Assembly (NCBI GenBank): GCA_036365455.1
Contig: JAWQUS010000004.1
Coordinates: forward strand, 4,161,501 to 4,225,500
DNA length: 64,000 nt
Source: Macrosoma leucophasiata
Taxonomy: Eukaryota > Arthropoda > Insecta > Lepidoptera > Hedylidae
Direction: 5' to 3'
In this document: in pieces, positions 23,092-36,045 of the stretch
How positions within the stretch are numbered: position 1 is the first letter of the stretch
Layout: every line of letters begins with the position of its first letter
Notes under the pieces: model-generated
Told to the model about the DNA's origin: nothing
Seen by the model: only the letters and a program-made list of their open reading frames with translations
Databases searched by the model: none
Position numbers and translations under genes: made by a program

Positions 23092-24226
23092 CCAAACCTG
23101 TAATATTTTTAGAAAAATATAATCAATGATAACTGTGTGGCCAAAACTGTACAGATTGTCACATAATAGACGATGTATATCATGTGTTCGCCCGCCGATC
23201 CTTACAACTTACAATGTTAGTTATGTGTAACACCTTACTGTCTAACCCACTATCAGCCGAAATTATGTAGCTAGTTAGGATGTCACTATAACAAATGTTT
23301 TTTTTTTTTTAAATAACATAATGGTATTTAATAATATATTTACTTTTATTACAGCATGTCCAGTATATATTTTTAGTTTTACGAGTAGGTATCTATTATT
23401 GTGTTGCTTGTCTGTACGGGGGTGGTATAGTCAACTTATGACTAAACTCCCAGTAAAAGTTTTATTGGTAGTTATTAAATATACTATAAACAAAAACAAA
23501 AAAACTAATAAACAAAAGGGTGATGGTTTTTTTGTTTCATAACACATAATTAAATTGACATAGTGCATATCTATTGTTATTCACTTATAATTTTTCTTTT
23601 TCCACTTGACTCGTCATAAGTTTTTTTTGCTGATAGTACAATATTTACCTTATTATTATAATAGTTATAAAACAGTGGTAAGTTATGAAAAAAGGAAGGC
23701 TCGTTAGCCGCACTCTTCGACCTAACCTGCCAAAACCTAAACTTGTTTTATAGCTCCGGAATAACTATCCCAGAGACATAACTTGTATTTGTAATTAGTC
23801 TAAATATACCACACACATTTACAGGAAACAACATTGATATGATCATGTCTTCTAAATAATCATCTTTTCTCTATACGCCGCACCGGCTGCTAGTACGAAA
23901 AAGTGTCACGTTCCGCCTAAGCGTACAAGCGTGAGCGCTAAACAAGCGATGGTCGGCAGCGTTCGGCTTACGCATCTATCTCTCTTACTCCATCGGCCGA
24001 TGGGTCTTGATAATAATTTAATCTGTCAGTACGGAAAAATATGATAATTGATTTCTAATTGTTCGTGTATCGATATCGGTCCAGCTGCAGCTTAACGAAT
24101 AATTCAATTTATAAAAGTATGCTATTTTTTCATCAATGCTTTCTATGACATTGTCACGTAAAATTATCGATTGTAAACCGCCTTTACGTCTGTAAAGTTA
24201 TAAAAACCATATTTTTTTACCTTCAC
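23092..24226. other. Non-coding stretch with one dispersed repeat
   Basis: 23893-23980 (CGAAAAAGTGTCACGTTCCG onward) matches the reverse complement of 55295-55385, a further dispersed repeat. Nothing else recognised. Confidence 0.45.
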
Positions 24227-24344
24227 AAAAGTTAAGTTCGGTTGCACCAAAGTTTAATAAAAGTTGTACAGCTAGAGAAGGATGTAAAATTTAACATTAA
24301 CTTTGACAAATGTTTCGGTGGAACCGAACCTAAGTATACTCGGA
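24227..24344. mobile_element. Small MITE with GTTCGGTTGCACC termini
   Basis: The left end AAGTTCGGTTGCACCAAAG pairs with the right end TTCGGTGGAACCGAACCTAAG. About 118 bp; superfamily not determined. Confidence 0.6.
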
Positions 24345-25531
24345 TATTGAACAGCGTCAGGGACACATCGAGTGCTACACCAACCGGGTCATAAAAATAA
24401 GCCCCTTAATAAATCTCATAATAAAAAAACACGGGGGCGGACAAAGATAATCCTTTCAAAGGGCTCAAGATTTTATACCTCCTTTATTGTTGCCCTTAGA
24501 ACTGTTCAAATTTAATATAGCCCATAAAACCTGGATTATATTCATAACAGATAAAAATATTTTAATGTCGACTTACAAAATTTTATTTGTTTAGACAATC
24601 CGAGTTATTGTTCTTCGGCAATTTTATCGTTTATTTCGTTTAAGAGGCGAAATAATGGCTTACGTCATCAAATTGCGAGATAAATTAAAAAATCTTATTT
24701 ATTATCGTTATAAAATATGAGTATTCATAAATATATTTGGAATTTGCAATATCTTATTAATTTTCAATTACATTTTTGTGTACATATTACCTGTTCCGAC
24801 AAACGTACCGCCTAGTGAACTTAACAACCAATACCGCTAATTAAAAAATAAGGGTTGGTAATAGAAGAGTGAATTTAAGGTGTTATAGTTATGTATTTTA
24901 AGCCACTTTATAAAAAAAGAATGTCCAAAAATAAAGTGAGGGATGGCCTATATAGAGATAATATATGTATATAAAATTCTCGTATCACTATGTTAGTTAC
25001 CATACTCCTCCGAAACGGCTGGACCGATTCTGATATTAAAGAGATAGTGAAGAGAAGATAATATATTGTATAGATACCCCATACACTTTTAAATCAAAAA
25101 TATTCAAAAATCAACGTAACCAGTCACATATTAACTCATCTCGCGCAAATTATAAATAATGTGACGCATCATTTTATATGGAATTACATAAATTATTCAT
25201 CGTCACACCACCCTTATTGTAAAACCCCAATATAGTTAGAGCTGTATCACCAAACTAAATATTTGCCACGAGAGTTTATTTTAAACTGGATTTTTTATCC
25301 AATAACAAAATTGATAGATCTTTAAAATAAACTGGTTTATATGGAATTTGGGATCATGTTAAACTGGTGCATCTGAAATGAGAATAATTTGGGTTATAAT
25401 AATACATCAATCTTGTTTGCGATTACTGTTGACATTTAAATCAGACAGGGGGATGTTTATGTGATGTTTCATGAGAATAAATAAAACTTCGTATAATAAA
25501 TAACATAAAGCACACAAGCTATATGTTCTCT
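24345..25531. other. No gene recognised
   Basis: AT-rich. 24985-25040 has the CTCCGAAACGGCTGGACCGA wording common in lepidopteran repeat bodies. No exon-like frame. Confidence 0.4.
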
Positions 25532-25780
25532 CTTTTTTTAATATGAAAGTGGCAAACAAGCTGCAGTTCACCTTGATGTTAAGTGATGACTGCAGCCTAT
25601 AGACACCCACACAAAGACCAGAGGTCAAAATGCAGATGCGTTACTACTTCTGAGGCCTAATGTGTTATGCCTCTGTGCCGGAAATCACAGGACCGTACAT
25701 TACCACCTGACCGGACCGGAACACGACAGAGTTGAACGCCTATGCCTACGCCCTCGAGCTCCTACGCTGAACCACCACTA
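25532..25780 (-). repeat. FA repeat, 5' end degraded
   Basis: Reverse FA copy; the block around the promoter-side end is shortened and carries a duplicated GACCGGACCGGAAC. Confidence 0.8.
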
Positions 25781-26466
25781 CGAGTCTTTTTATAAATTTT
25801 GTTTTTACATGCATAAAGGTTTCGTATACATTACAGCTCAACCAGCATGATTTAACCACGTCAATTCGGCCACATTAGGGTTTTCTCGCGAGAATATCAT
25901 ATCCTATCAAGAACCACGAAACTCGAAATGTATCAAAATATTGCCGGATATACTAAACTATATATACTATACATATATAGGTACTTAAGTGGCATTTTAC
26001 CCATAAAAATACTGGCAACCTAAAGCAGTATGTTTTCCCACAGCACTAGATATAAATTAGCCTTATTCTACTACTTCACTTCACAACTTCTAAACCTATT
26101 CTAATTCAAATATAACACTTAAAATGGACAAACTCCTGGTCACTAAACCGAAAAGTTTAAGTTCTACTAAAATCCAGGTGAAGTCCTTAAATCTTGACAG
26201 CAACCCTAGGTCATAACTAGTTTCCACATCCCGATGTAGCTCGAGTCGTAAATTATGTATTCAAGTTATAAAATCCCGGGGAATGGCGGATTCCACTGAT
26301 CCTGCGTGTTTTAATGGTGAAGCGAGTGGCTTACTTATGTGACATACGGTTGGTTAGGATGGTGAGCTGAAATTTTAGTTGCTGTGCATGAGTAACAATA
26401 TTTGTGTTAATAGTCATCGAAATGTTGTGTCCATGAATAATTTGTGTTTGTAAATAACAAAATATT
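25781..26466. other. No gene recognised
   Basis: AT-rich spacer without repeat family matches I could place. Confidence 0.4.
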
Positions 26467-26605
26467 GTTTTTTTTTGTGTGACGAAGGTGGCAAGGCAAA
26501 CAAGCTTGCAGTTTGCGTCAATGTTAAGGAATGACTTGACATAGACATCTACACAAAAAAGAAGAGATCAAAATGCAGATGCGTTGGCACCCCTGAGACC
26601 TTAGT
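26467..26605 (-). repeat. FA repeat fragment
   Basis: Reverse 3' half: GTGGCAAGGCAAACAAGC, then AAAATGCAGATGCGTTGG. Confidence 0.65.
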
Positions 26606-26730
26606 TTGTATATTGTGTAGTTTGTGTTGATTGTTATTACGGAGCCATTACCATCATCAAGATTTTTTTTATCAGTACATTACTTATTAAATATACAGTA
26701 GCCAAAAAATATATAAAAACTATATACACA

Positions 26731-26845
26731 TAACACCTTAGGCCTCAGGAGTGGTAACGCATCTACAGTCACCACTTAACATCAATGTGAACTGCATCCT
26801 CGTCACTTGCTACTTGTCTTGCCAATTATATTACATAAAAAAAAT
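26731..26845 (+). repeat. FA repeat fragment
   Basis: TAACACCTTAGGCCTCAGGA to ATTACATAAAAAAAA, with an internal deletion. Confidence 0.8.
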
Positions 26846-28069
26846 AATGAAAAGTGTTGGCAATATTTTTCACTCATGAGTTAACTCAGTTAATTAAACC
26901 ATTATACCTATATCACTGTTGTCATAAATTAGTAACATTTCTACAAATGTTGCCACTGACAATCATTCTAATTTCTATGAACTCTGTTTCTATGTACTTG
27001 ATATAAATTAGGTACAGAAGACGATGACTTATAGATGATTTGATATGTAAAATCTACGTGTACAAGATCTAAACAAATATGCCTGACGGGTACATGACAA
27101 ATAAAAATTAAAATTAAATCATTTTATAAACTTGCTTACCGTGTGTCACGATGTCACTAGCATATTCGCTGCTTTCAGTAGTCCTCATGAATTTTTCAGG
27201 GTATTCAGAAATTTGATTGAGTTTCAAAGAATACAGGAACAAACTTGATTCTATTTTGCACTTTCACAGATTCACCGTGTGTAGATAAGGAAAAGGACAT
27301 ACAGGGTAGAAAAGACGATACGACGTTTATTTAAAATTAAAACTCCGCTTGCTAAGAAGTATATCCTGCAAATCTAAGTGTGTCTGCAAAATTAAAACTG
27401 CGTAATACCTCTAAGATTAATCACAAAACTCTTTTGAGTATTGCCACTATAACAACACACTGTATCTCTTATGAAGTTGTGATAAATATGATAAATTATC
27501 GTTGTTTTACTAATGAGAATATTATTTTATTGTTTGTATTCATTATATAAAAGTGTGCTATTAGTATATAAACATAGATAAAGGCATAAATAACGTTTAC
27601 ACACACAGTAGGTACACTAGATATAAAAACCTGTATCGTGGGTTTCCGTTGTTCACATACTACACATATACAAATACCCAGACCCGAAACAAATATCTGT
27701 AGTAACGTTTTCGTTGGTATTCGCGAGCTTCATACATTGTAGAAATCATATTTGCGGATTTTCTCGCGTGTACCACTACTCCCGACTTCTTCTCTTACCC
27801 GTCATTTCAGGCGCTTTCCAGCTTCCGTGGTCATGTGCAAACTGCTTCGGATACTTGTAATTCCCAACTGTAATTCTGAGGCCATTGGCCATAACCTTAA
27901 TATATTTTTTAATAACAATATTAGGTACATAATGATTTAGGGTATAAACAGGGTAAGGGTAGCAACATATTAAAGATATTATATAAACTGAAAGTCTATC
28001 ATAGCGGTTGTATAGCTATTTATTAGTTATCAATGGATGTCGTTTACCGACCCTAAATCGGTTTAAAAT
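26846..28069. other. Non-coding stretch with SINE and Penelope-like scraps
   Basis: 27600-27705 is a reversed piece of SINE D (CACTAGATATAAAAACCTGT, ACCCAGACCCGAAACAAATA). 27720-27830 resembles the Penelope terminus (TTCGCGAGCTTCATACATTG, CAGCTTCCGTGGTC). A weak exon-like frame is noted separately at 27140-27188. Confidence 0.5.
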
Positions 28070-28260
28070 CAGAAAGGGAAAGAAAAATTCGACGTTCAGG
28101 TTACGGAAAGACTTCGGTAGTTTAGTGGTAAAGCTGGACTGGTTATCCTGAAGTCGCAGGTTTGATTCCTCCCTGAAGTCCCATTTTTATGTCCATATTT
28201 CTTTAATTTCTAAATTCACTCGCATGTGTTATTGCAGAAATAAAAATATCACAAAAGTAT
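28070..28260 (+). repeat. tRNA-derived SINE (family E)
   Basis: Head GACTTCGGTAGTTTAGTGG, B box GCAGGTTTGATTCCTCCC, and a 3' end with ACTCGCATGTGTTATTGCAG. Confidence 0.7.
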
Positions 28261-28377
28261 TTTTTTTTATTTGCAGGCACACTAGATGGCATCCCAATTT
28301 CAATTACATTTACTTCTACGGAACTAAGAGAAATAGAACTGACACAAGTTTCAATATTATTGTTACTCATGGAGCAA

Positions 28378-28682
28378 AACGGGCTACCGGCCGAGGCGGA
28401 CCGGTGGGGAGTAGCCATATACAGGCTTTTTCCTCTGTCAAAGTACAAGCCCAAGTGGTTCTACGCCTGACGCCCAGATGTTTAAATGTGTGCGTGAAAT
28501 TGTTTATGTATTTTGTTACAGTCAAGGTGTGAGTTTCGTAGTTATAGACGATTTTTGTAATGTGTGTGTATCACACGTAGTTCCCCCCGCAAAAAATGAC
28601 AGACTGTTTTGCATCGGTAATGATCGCTATGGCTACTTCCCTCTAGTCCGCCGCGGCGGGCGGTGGCCTGTGTTGCTCCATG
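28378..28682. mobile_element. MITE with CATGGAGCAA inverted ends
   Basis: 305 bp; the left end CATGGAGCAAAACGGGCTACC pairs with the right end ending GGCCTGTGTTGCTCCATG, giving inverted repeats of about 50 bp that also share GGGAGTAGCCAT. It lies 51 bases past the stop codon of GrA. Relatives at 32925-32978 and 51368-51660. Confidence 0.75.
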
Positions 28683-28732
28683 TTCTAACTACATCAGAAG
28701 AGATAGTCGTAAAGATAAAAATTCTTTAAAAT

Positions 28733-31700
28733 TCAATACAAATGTGTTAACTGGATTATAATAATAAAATTGGTGATAGAAACACTGAGAGCGGTAATTA
28801 CAAACGTCTCATTCAGAGGTACAGTCAGGATCCGAAATTTGAATGGTCGTGCTTCGATGTAGCTTATAAAGTTTTTAATGCTTTCATACTGGTTTGAATC
28901 TGAAATAAATAAATATCGTTAAGAAATAAGGCAATCTAAACGCAACTATAAGGTAGATCTACCAATATGAATCATTACGCTAAGTCCATTACAGGGAGGG
29001 CAGAGAGTATAAATAATGGCAACCCATTATACGTCCCACTGCTGGGCACGAATCTCTCCCCTTTTTGGGGCGGAGGCCTGGAGCTTACTCCACCACGCTA
29101 ATCCAATGCGGATTGGTGGAGATAAGGGTTAGTGGCCAACCCGCTGTCAGATGTTTTCAAACCGCCCATAAGGCCTCCGACAAGGTTTAACGACTGCCAT
29201 CTATCGATCGTAACCGGGATCGACGGCTTAACGTGCCCTCCGAAACACGGAAACGCGCATTTTAATTTGTCACTAGCGGTCACCCATCATACACCCGACC
29301 GCGCCCGTAATGCTTAACCGAGTAGATCGCTTATGATCTACACCAGCCGCGGGGCCGTGCGCGCTTTACAGAGGCCGAGAGTGTAAAGCGCCAAATATTC
29401 TGGTTCTTACACACATATTTCTTCTACATTCATCATTCTCTTCATACATGGCCCCGTAATAACTATCACAGAGACATAACAACTTAGGTCTCAGGAGTGG
29501 CCACCTTGCAACGCATCTGCATTTTGTCTTCTGGTTTTAGTGCAGATGTCTATAGGCTGCAGTCATCACTTAACATCAATGCGTGCTGCATGCTTGTTTC
29601 CCACTTTCATAACATAAAAAAACATGCACGCCGATTCTTAAGACTATATAACTATAATTCACAACTATAATTTGTGATGAACCCCAGATTGTATGAAACA
29701 TAATTATAAAAAACATCGAAAATGTTTCAAGTGTGCTATGAAATTTGACGAGTTCCCTCGATTTCTCCAGGATCCCATCATCACACATTGACATGGGTAC
29801 AATGGGACCAACTGTGAGGCACACCCTTTCAAACAAAACCAAAATTATCCAAATCGGTATAGGCGTTTTTAAATTATCGGAGAACATACAAAAAAAAAAA
29901 TCCGGACGAATTGAGAACCTCCTCCTTTTTTTGGAAGTCGGTTAAAAATCATTTCTCGCCGTATTGTGATTAAATATTTTATATTACGCAACGGAGTTAA
30001 ATACAGTTTGCATCAATAGTCAAAATGATTCAAGACAAAGATTTATTTTTTAATTATATTTATTGTCCCCGTACTAAAAAGATTGCCTACTAAACATTTT
30101 CAGTTAGTTAAAATTACTTAATTTCAAAAAGAGTTTCTTTTTGTCCCATATCTCCTTGATGAAACCCTAGTATGAATTCTTCTTGATATTTCCTGGCTAC
30201 AATTTTAAAGAACTTTATAGGTTCTTGGTATAATTCATCGACGATAGCACCTCAGCTGTGTTGTGTCGTCGATGGTATAATTCGATCAGCCGTACCTACT
30301 GCTTGTATATTTGTATTAATATTAAAATAATCGATACTTATGACTTACCAGCACCTTCCAATATTTTTTCATGCAATATGATATTGATTTTATCAGCATC
30401 GTTAGACAGAAATGCAGCTGTGAATGCAGGAGCTAATTTCACTATAATCATTTCCATTATCAGAATATAGTCAGAAGTATATTCAAAAACAGAGTCCTGC
30501 AATAAATAAAAAGGTACACACGAGCATATTTCATTTTTTTTATATTATTACTACATTACTATTTGAACAGCTGATGTCTGACTACATTTTAAGTATTTTT
30601 ATTCTACTGGTGGGAGAATTCCTATGACGAAGCTCTTAGATGTAGGTATCACCAAATTACCTGATGTTATGAAACATGCAATTCACATGGATGGTAAGTG
30701 ACTACTGCAGCCTACACAATAAACAGAGGATTCTGCTGAACGGAACATGCATCATGCGGACTGCATGACGACCCACATGGTCCAACCAGCGGAACGAAAA
30801 GACTGCTTAATTCGGGAAATCGAATATCAACCTCGCTTCAAGCCAAATTTCTGTATTGCTTTTTTAACAGATATTCTTTTAGGGATGTTTGAATACGTGT
30901 TACGCATGTTTAGTGATACTATACCACACCCCAAAAGGAAATTGAAAACATTACATATTTGATCAAATTAACACACTCACCTCGTTTTTTAGAATGTAAG
31001 TCAGTGATAAATACATTGTGGCCATTGCAATTGGAAAACAGCAACATATGCCCATAGTCAACTGAAATTGTTTACAAGTTAAAAATATTCACTCCTTTGT
31101 TTTCTTGAAAGTATGCTATCAAGAAGAGGAATAGAAGAGCGTAATAAAAGACTCATTAATTTTTCGATTCATTGATGGAAAAGTATCGGAACATGAGGGT
31201 TTAGGCACTGTATTATCAAATCTATTTGCCGACAATCAATAATGTTCGGTACCATCATCTTGCGGTAAGATCTTACTTGGCTATAGCTCCAAATACAATC
31301 ACACATGCAAAAGTCTTTGAGCTTATAGGTGGCAACATAAAATATTATTATCTACATTTTAACTTGTGACTTTTGTGATATAGGCTTCAGTAGTCACCGT
31401 CACCTATTACAAATGGAAACGTGCGTGCTTGTGTGCTTGCTGTGCAATGTATTTGTCACCATTATAACATAATAACTATGTTTTTAAAACTACGTACATG
31501 GATACGTTTTAAAAGCGCTTCACGTGGAGTCTGCGGTTGTAAAGAGGCAATATTTTGCAACAATTTTTAATCTTATTGAATTTCATCTTTTGTTAAGTGG
31601 TCTTAAATATAGAAAATTAAATCAACTAATACACTTACCACTTTATCAAATACATGTTTAACGTTCTCAATAGCATCATGCAATGATTTATAAACTTTGT

Positions 31701-32409
31701 TTATAGTGTTGATATTGCTTTTGCTATTGTCCAACATCTTGATTAACTGCACTAAACGACAGTGAAGGGAGTAGAAAACAATTGTATTGACTATAAATGG
31801 TATAGGTATAGCAATTGTCGGTAAAAAATATAAGACCAAAAGAAGAGAAGTTGGATAAAAACAGACAGCATCAATGACACTAATAATCGTATTAAAAATA
31901 ATGAAGATAATAATCGTTGCAATCATTTTAGGATAAATGTTATAAGAGTTAACATCAAATCTGAGGATGTTATCGATCGCAAGCAATTCGCATTGGAATT
32001 TATAAAATGTTTTATTTTTGGCTACACAAGCTAACATAAAAATAAACACGTAATATTCAATTGCAAAGTATAAATACCACACAATCAATTCAGAATCCCG
32101 TGTCAATAATGTACAAATAAAACCGGTTGTGCTTAAAACACAAAACACAATACCAGACAGCATTTTTATGACCCGTTTGTTTTCTATCCTTTTGAGACTG
32201 TTTACGAATCCAAAATCTAATGCTAGCATTAAATGTAGCACGATGAAAAAAATTACAACCATTTTAGGTGTTTTTTGTTTAGCAAATTTTATCTGCATTT
32301 TTTTTAATTTCTCATTAATTTTTTTGATAGAATGTTCACGACATTTTATTTCTTCCACACTTGCTGTTTCTATCCATAATATGTTTCTTTTTGTTAAATT
32401 ATCATACAT
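28733..32409 (-). CDS. GrA: gustatory receptor (7TM_7 family), four exons, apparently intact
   Basis: Predicted plasma-membrane chemoreceptor of taste neurons. Exons on the minus strand: 32409-31639, 31061-30981, 30496-30349 and 28899-28733 (stop TGA), total 1167 nt or 388 aa, a usual length for insect gustatory receptors. Donors are GTAAGT, GTGAGT and GTAAGT; acceptors end CAG; phases 0, 0, 1. Hydrophobic segments lie near residues 50-68, 82-103, 109-129, 160-181 and 188-212, then one in exon 2 and one in exon 4, giving seven. The last exon carries the family hallmarks ARPFKF and, in place of the usual TYhhhhhQF, the variant TNFIIIIQL. The start is the first ATG of the open frame; a second ATG at residue 38 is possible. 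Intron 3 holds a 5S-derived SINE and other repeats. It is the close paralogue of GrD. Ligand unknown; membership of the lepidopteran bitter-type expansion is inference. Confidence 0.87.
29014..29370 (-). repeat. 5S-derived SINE (family B) in GrA intron 3
   Basis: Complete reverse copy inserted into a family I repeat. The flanks GGCAGAGAGTATAAA (28999) and GGCCGAGAGTGTAAA (29373) look like an aged target duplication. Confidence 0.8.
29371..29660 (+). repeat. Family I repeat split by an FA insertion
   Basis: Family I wording (AGTGTAAAGCGCCAAATATT, TTCATCATTCTCTTCATAC) stops at 29450, a 3' FA copy occupies 29451-29622, and CACGCCGATTCTTAAGAC resumes family I. Confidence 0.75.
29660..29950 (+). 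repeat. Common lepidopteran-type repeat body
   Basis: Contains CATCACACATTGACATGG, ATTATCCAAATCGGTATAGG and GAGAACCTCCTCCTTTTTTT followed by GAAGTCGGTTAAAAA. I recognise this as a dispersed transposon-derived sequence by its wording but not its class. Confidence 0.5.
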
Positions 32410-33127
32410 TATTCTTCTTGCATTGTTACTGTATGGTTCTATTCTGCCGATGAAACTAATTTATTTAATATGCTTTATTTTGTTTATTGAAGTCACTGCC
32501 GCAATGATTACCTAATATAAATAAAAAAGTTTAATATTTTTATCCATTTAATTAACACGACACACGAATACAGCTTTTTATTTATTAACGAGCAGTGTTA
32601 TCAGATTTTCCACAAAAGCATTGTTACAAATAGTCAACACACTCCGCTAATGAAATTCCGCAATACAATTATATATTAATTAATGTCATGTTCATACAAA
32701 AAGCAACGATTTTGAAACTTATCTACGTACTAATATTAAGTGCACGTTTGCCAGATGGATTTGATTTATGCATCAATTTTGACGTGCCCATAGCATAATC
32801 TACCTCTTTACTATTTATATCACCATTGTCGCTATTAATCAAGCTAGTAGAGCGGAGAAAAATAATATGCACTTGAAGTGAAACACAACGATGCTATTGA
32901 TTGTAACTGGTTGTATGGTAAACGCTATGGCTACTCCCCTCCGGTTCGCCGAGGCCGGTGGCCCATGTTGCTCTATGAGTGAATACAATACAAAACAAGC
33001 CTGTGCTTCAATATGCACATAGTTGAAGCGCAACGGAGATCAGTGTTATTATTCTAAGATTGAAGTCATTTATAATTCAAGCTGTGTGAAATGTGGAGGT
33101 AAAATTACTGCGTGAAATAATTATTTG
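32410..33127. other. Spacer between GrA and GrB
   Basis: Intergenic sequence upstream of the GrA start. AT-rich. It holds one recognisable repeat piece, a MITE end at 32925-32978 that matches 28631-28682 and 51608-51660. I saw no further exon and could not pick a promoter with confidence. Confidence 0.6.
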
Positions 33128-36045
33128 TTAAAAATCTGTCAAATGAAAAAACTGTAATATAATAATAAGGTAAGTGGTGCAAATGTAGACGAGGTGTAAA
33201 GGAAACAATATGTCGATGGAGAATAGACGCCAAACTGTGAACTTGAACGGACGAAGTTCCAAATATCGGATGATGTCCTCCAAATCCTCTCGAATCGATG
33301 CATCTGTAGAAAGAAATACAAAATGGTCTAATTAAATGGCCTTTTTGTTTATTTTGGTAGTAATGGTTTTTTGAGGTTTCTCGATAAGCATATTTATATT
33401 CTAAGTGAACTATCGCCTACATACTTAATTCAGATGCGTTGTCACTAATTAGACTTTTTGCCTCTGTGTCAGAAATGACATTTCCATCTGTCATTTTCAT
33501 CTGACACCTGTGTAGTGACAGGCGTGAGTAGATTAAGTAATACGCTAGTGGGAGTTTTTGGCGGGAACCTTGAAAGCAGCGTGTGGTGCTCTTATTTTAT
33601 TTCATTTTCTTGGTGTATTTTTGAGTAATAAGAAATAAAGTTGGTGGCACTTTGTTTGATATAGGCTTATAACAGTGCCCGTGTGTAGTGAAATAGAATA
33701 ACAGTGCGAAAACACGTCATTTCGGGTTGCCTCCAAAACTTCATTGCAAATGTTTTGGTAAAGTAGCCATCGCTTTACTCGAATTTCTGACTGTGACTCT
33801 GACTGACGGACTGATAAATTGACTGACTGACTCTGACTTTTACGCTGCTTATTACGAATACAAAATACCTATCGTTTAACTTGACCCTGGAAATATGCGT
33901 AATAGCGATGCCATAACATAAAATTAAAAAAAAATACGCCTAGAGCCTCAGAGCTAGAACCTCAAAAATATTACTGGAAATCCAATGCAGCTAAAGTATA
34001 AAATTGCAAATGAATCATTCAAGGATCGTGCGGCCACCGGCGGCGAGACACAATTGAATTTCAATTGTCATATTTTTCTCGTGTCTGGAGAGATTAATAA
34101 CCAGATCCTGAATAGAATACCTGATTGTACCCGCAGTTGTGTTACAAAGATAGTCTTGATAGAATCTACTTCACTTTTGATCAGTTCCGCTAGTACGGCT
34201 GGCGTCACAATAATTGCACCTGACAGCGAGCTTTCAATCATGAAACGAAGCCATTTGAAACTCTAAGAAAAATAATCCTGTTAATATTTAAAAAAGTTTT
34301 CACAAATTAAATCTGACTTCAAACCAGATTTTGTTGACTGAAAAGTAAAAAACGCAATACAAAATTAACTCCAAAGAGCAATACGTCATACTTTTGGAAT
34401 ATTTATTTAAATTCGGTCTGACAGCCATTCTCATAGAATGACGTGGCTGATGCGGAAATTGTAGAATATTTTCTGTCAACATATTTAATATTTTTTTTAG
34501 TTTTGCTTCGATTTCTCTAAGACACCGTCATCAAATTTCAAATACGGACGTAACACATATACAAATAAGTGTCATTATTCTCACACATCGAAAGCAACTA
34601 ATTAAGTAGTGGGGCGCGTCATTTCAGCTTAGACAAGCTCTACTTCAGCCTATAAACATGGACGAGATGAAAGTTTTCAAATTAAATGCGCCAACAATCT
34701 TACCAAATCTTCTGCCTCTGTGTTAGGAATAACAGAGCCGTAGATCATTTACCATCTAACCAAAACAATGAACAATGTATGTATGTATCTTTACGCCAGG
34801 TCCCTAACGGCACAAACGGGGTAGGCAGAGAGTATGGAGCGCCAGATATTCCGGTCCTAACACACCGCCCGTGTCTCATCTACCCTCATCATTCTCTTCA
34901 TACACGCACGCCGATTCCTAAGACTTTACCCCACCATCAGACAAATAATATGTGTATGTATTTTATGAAATATAATATGCAGATTACATTATACTTACTA
35001 TATCTTCTCTCACGAAACATAAATAAACACTCAACAAACTGGACACAAAATAAGTTATTGTATGAATGAAAACCTGCAAAGATTATGTTTGATATTGAAC
35101 ATTATTTTTATACAATTCATAAAGTAATAATGAGATAACGAAAGAAATTATTTATCTCATCATCATCATCATTTCAGCCCAAAGACGTCCACTGCTGAAC
35201 AAAGGCCTCCCCCAAAGAATGCCACAACGAACGGTCCCGGGCCGCCCTCATCCAGCGATTGCCCGCGACCTTCACCAGGTCGTCGGTCCACCTCGTGGGG
35301 GGCCTGCCTACGTTTCGTTTTCCGGTACGTGGTGTATTATTTATCTACTTACCAATAATTTTGTTGAGTGACCTGTCAAACGTAGACTGTCCAGTAAATC
35401 CTTGTAAATGAATATGAATTCTTTAATTTTTTCACAGTCCAAGTAGTAATGATTTCTATCGTCTGATGGCACATGACTTGCAATTAATTTTCGTAAAGTG
35501 CGCATTCGCTGCCACAGCATTTCAAACATCAATGATATAGTACAATGATTGAAATTACCAGGTAATACACTTTTTTCCACATACAAGTACGCCATGTAAC
35601 CCCATGGCCCAGTCCCAACGAACACTTGCATGTCCATCGAAGTAAAATAATATATTCGACCAACAACACATGCCAAAGATGGAATGAATAATAAAAATGT
35701 CACACCACCCTCAACATACGTTTTCGTACCCAGTAATGTATCTATAGCTCTCATACGTATTATATATTTCAAGAATATTTCGCCACCATTTATAAATGTT
35801 ACTGCAAACGTTATAAAACAATATACGTATTTACAAATTATAATAGTAAATATGGAATTCAGCTCAATACTTGCTACTATTTCAATCAACGTTTTTAAAA
35901 GTAAAAACAAGATAAACAAACAATAGAGTCTTGCTATCATTGATATATAACTATTGCGAATAAATCCGCAGTAAAAACCCATAAGCAAACGCCAAAATAT
36001 TATAATATAAACACAAATAAATGATAGGTAATTAGAACGAATCAT
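33128..36045 (-). CDS. GrB: gustatory receptor (7TM_7 family), four exons, intact
   Basis: Predicted seven-transmembrane taste receptor. Exons on the minus strand: 36045-35353, 35073-34999, 34262-34121 and 33303-33128 (stop TAA), total 1086 nt or 361 aa. Donors are GTAAGT, GTAAGT and GTATTC; acceptors end CAG, TAG and CAG; phases 0, 0, 1. The last exon has LRPFKF and the canonical C-terminal motif TYLIIILQF, the best family signature in the window. The ATG at 36045 is the only one before an upstream in-frame stop. Intron 1 contains a truncated RTE 3' end (35158-35338), intron 2 a SINE fragment (34770-34925) and intron 3 a dispersed repeat (33551-33935). The gene ends about 0.7 kb beyond the start of GrA, in the same direction. 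A nearly matching but broken copy of its last exon lies at 40373-40524 on the other strand. Confidence 0.9.
33551..33935 (+). repeat. Dispersed A-tailed repeat (family F), copy 2
   Basis: Matches 12606-12960, including GGCGGGAACCTTGAAAG and GACTGACTGACTCTGAC. It lies antisense in GrB intron 3. Confidence 0.75.
34770..34925 (+). repeat. Family I repeat in GrB intron 2
   Basis: GTATCTTTACGCCAGGTCCC, GGGGTAGGCAGAGAGTATGG, GCGCCAGATATTCCGGTCC and CACGCACGCCGATTCC. A second copy is at 58012-58142. Confidence 0.7.
35158..35338 (-). mobile_element. RTE-type LINE 3' end in GrB intron 1
   Basis: Starts with CATCATCATCATTTCAGCCC, then ACGTCCACTGCTGAACAAAG, the reversed RTE tail. It stops after about 180 bp and ends 14 bases before the GrB exon 1 donor, in the same orientation as the gene. 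Confidence 0.85.

Noticed and set aside
28224..28730. Overlapping open frames of 80-100 codons near the GrA end.
   Set aside because: They fall in SINE E and a MITE with inverted ends; neither frame resembles a protein family.
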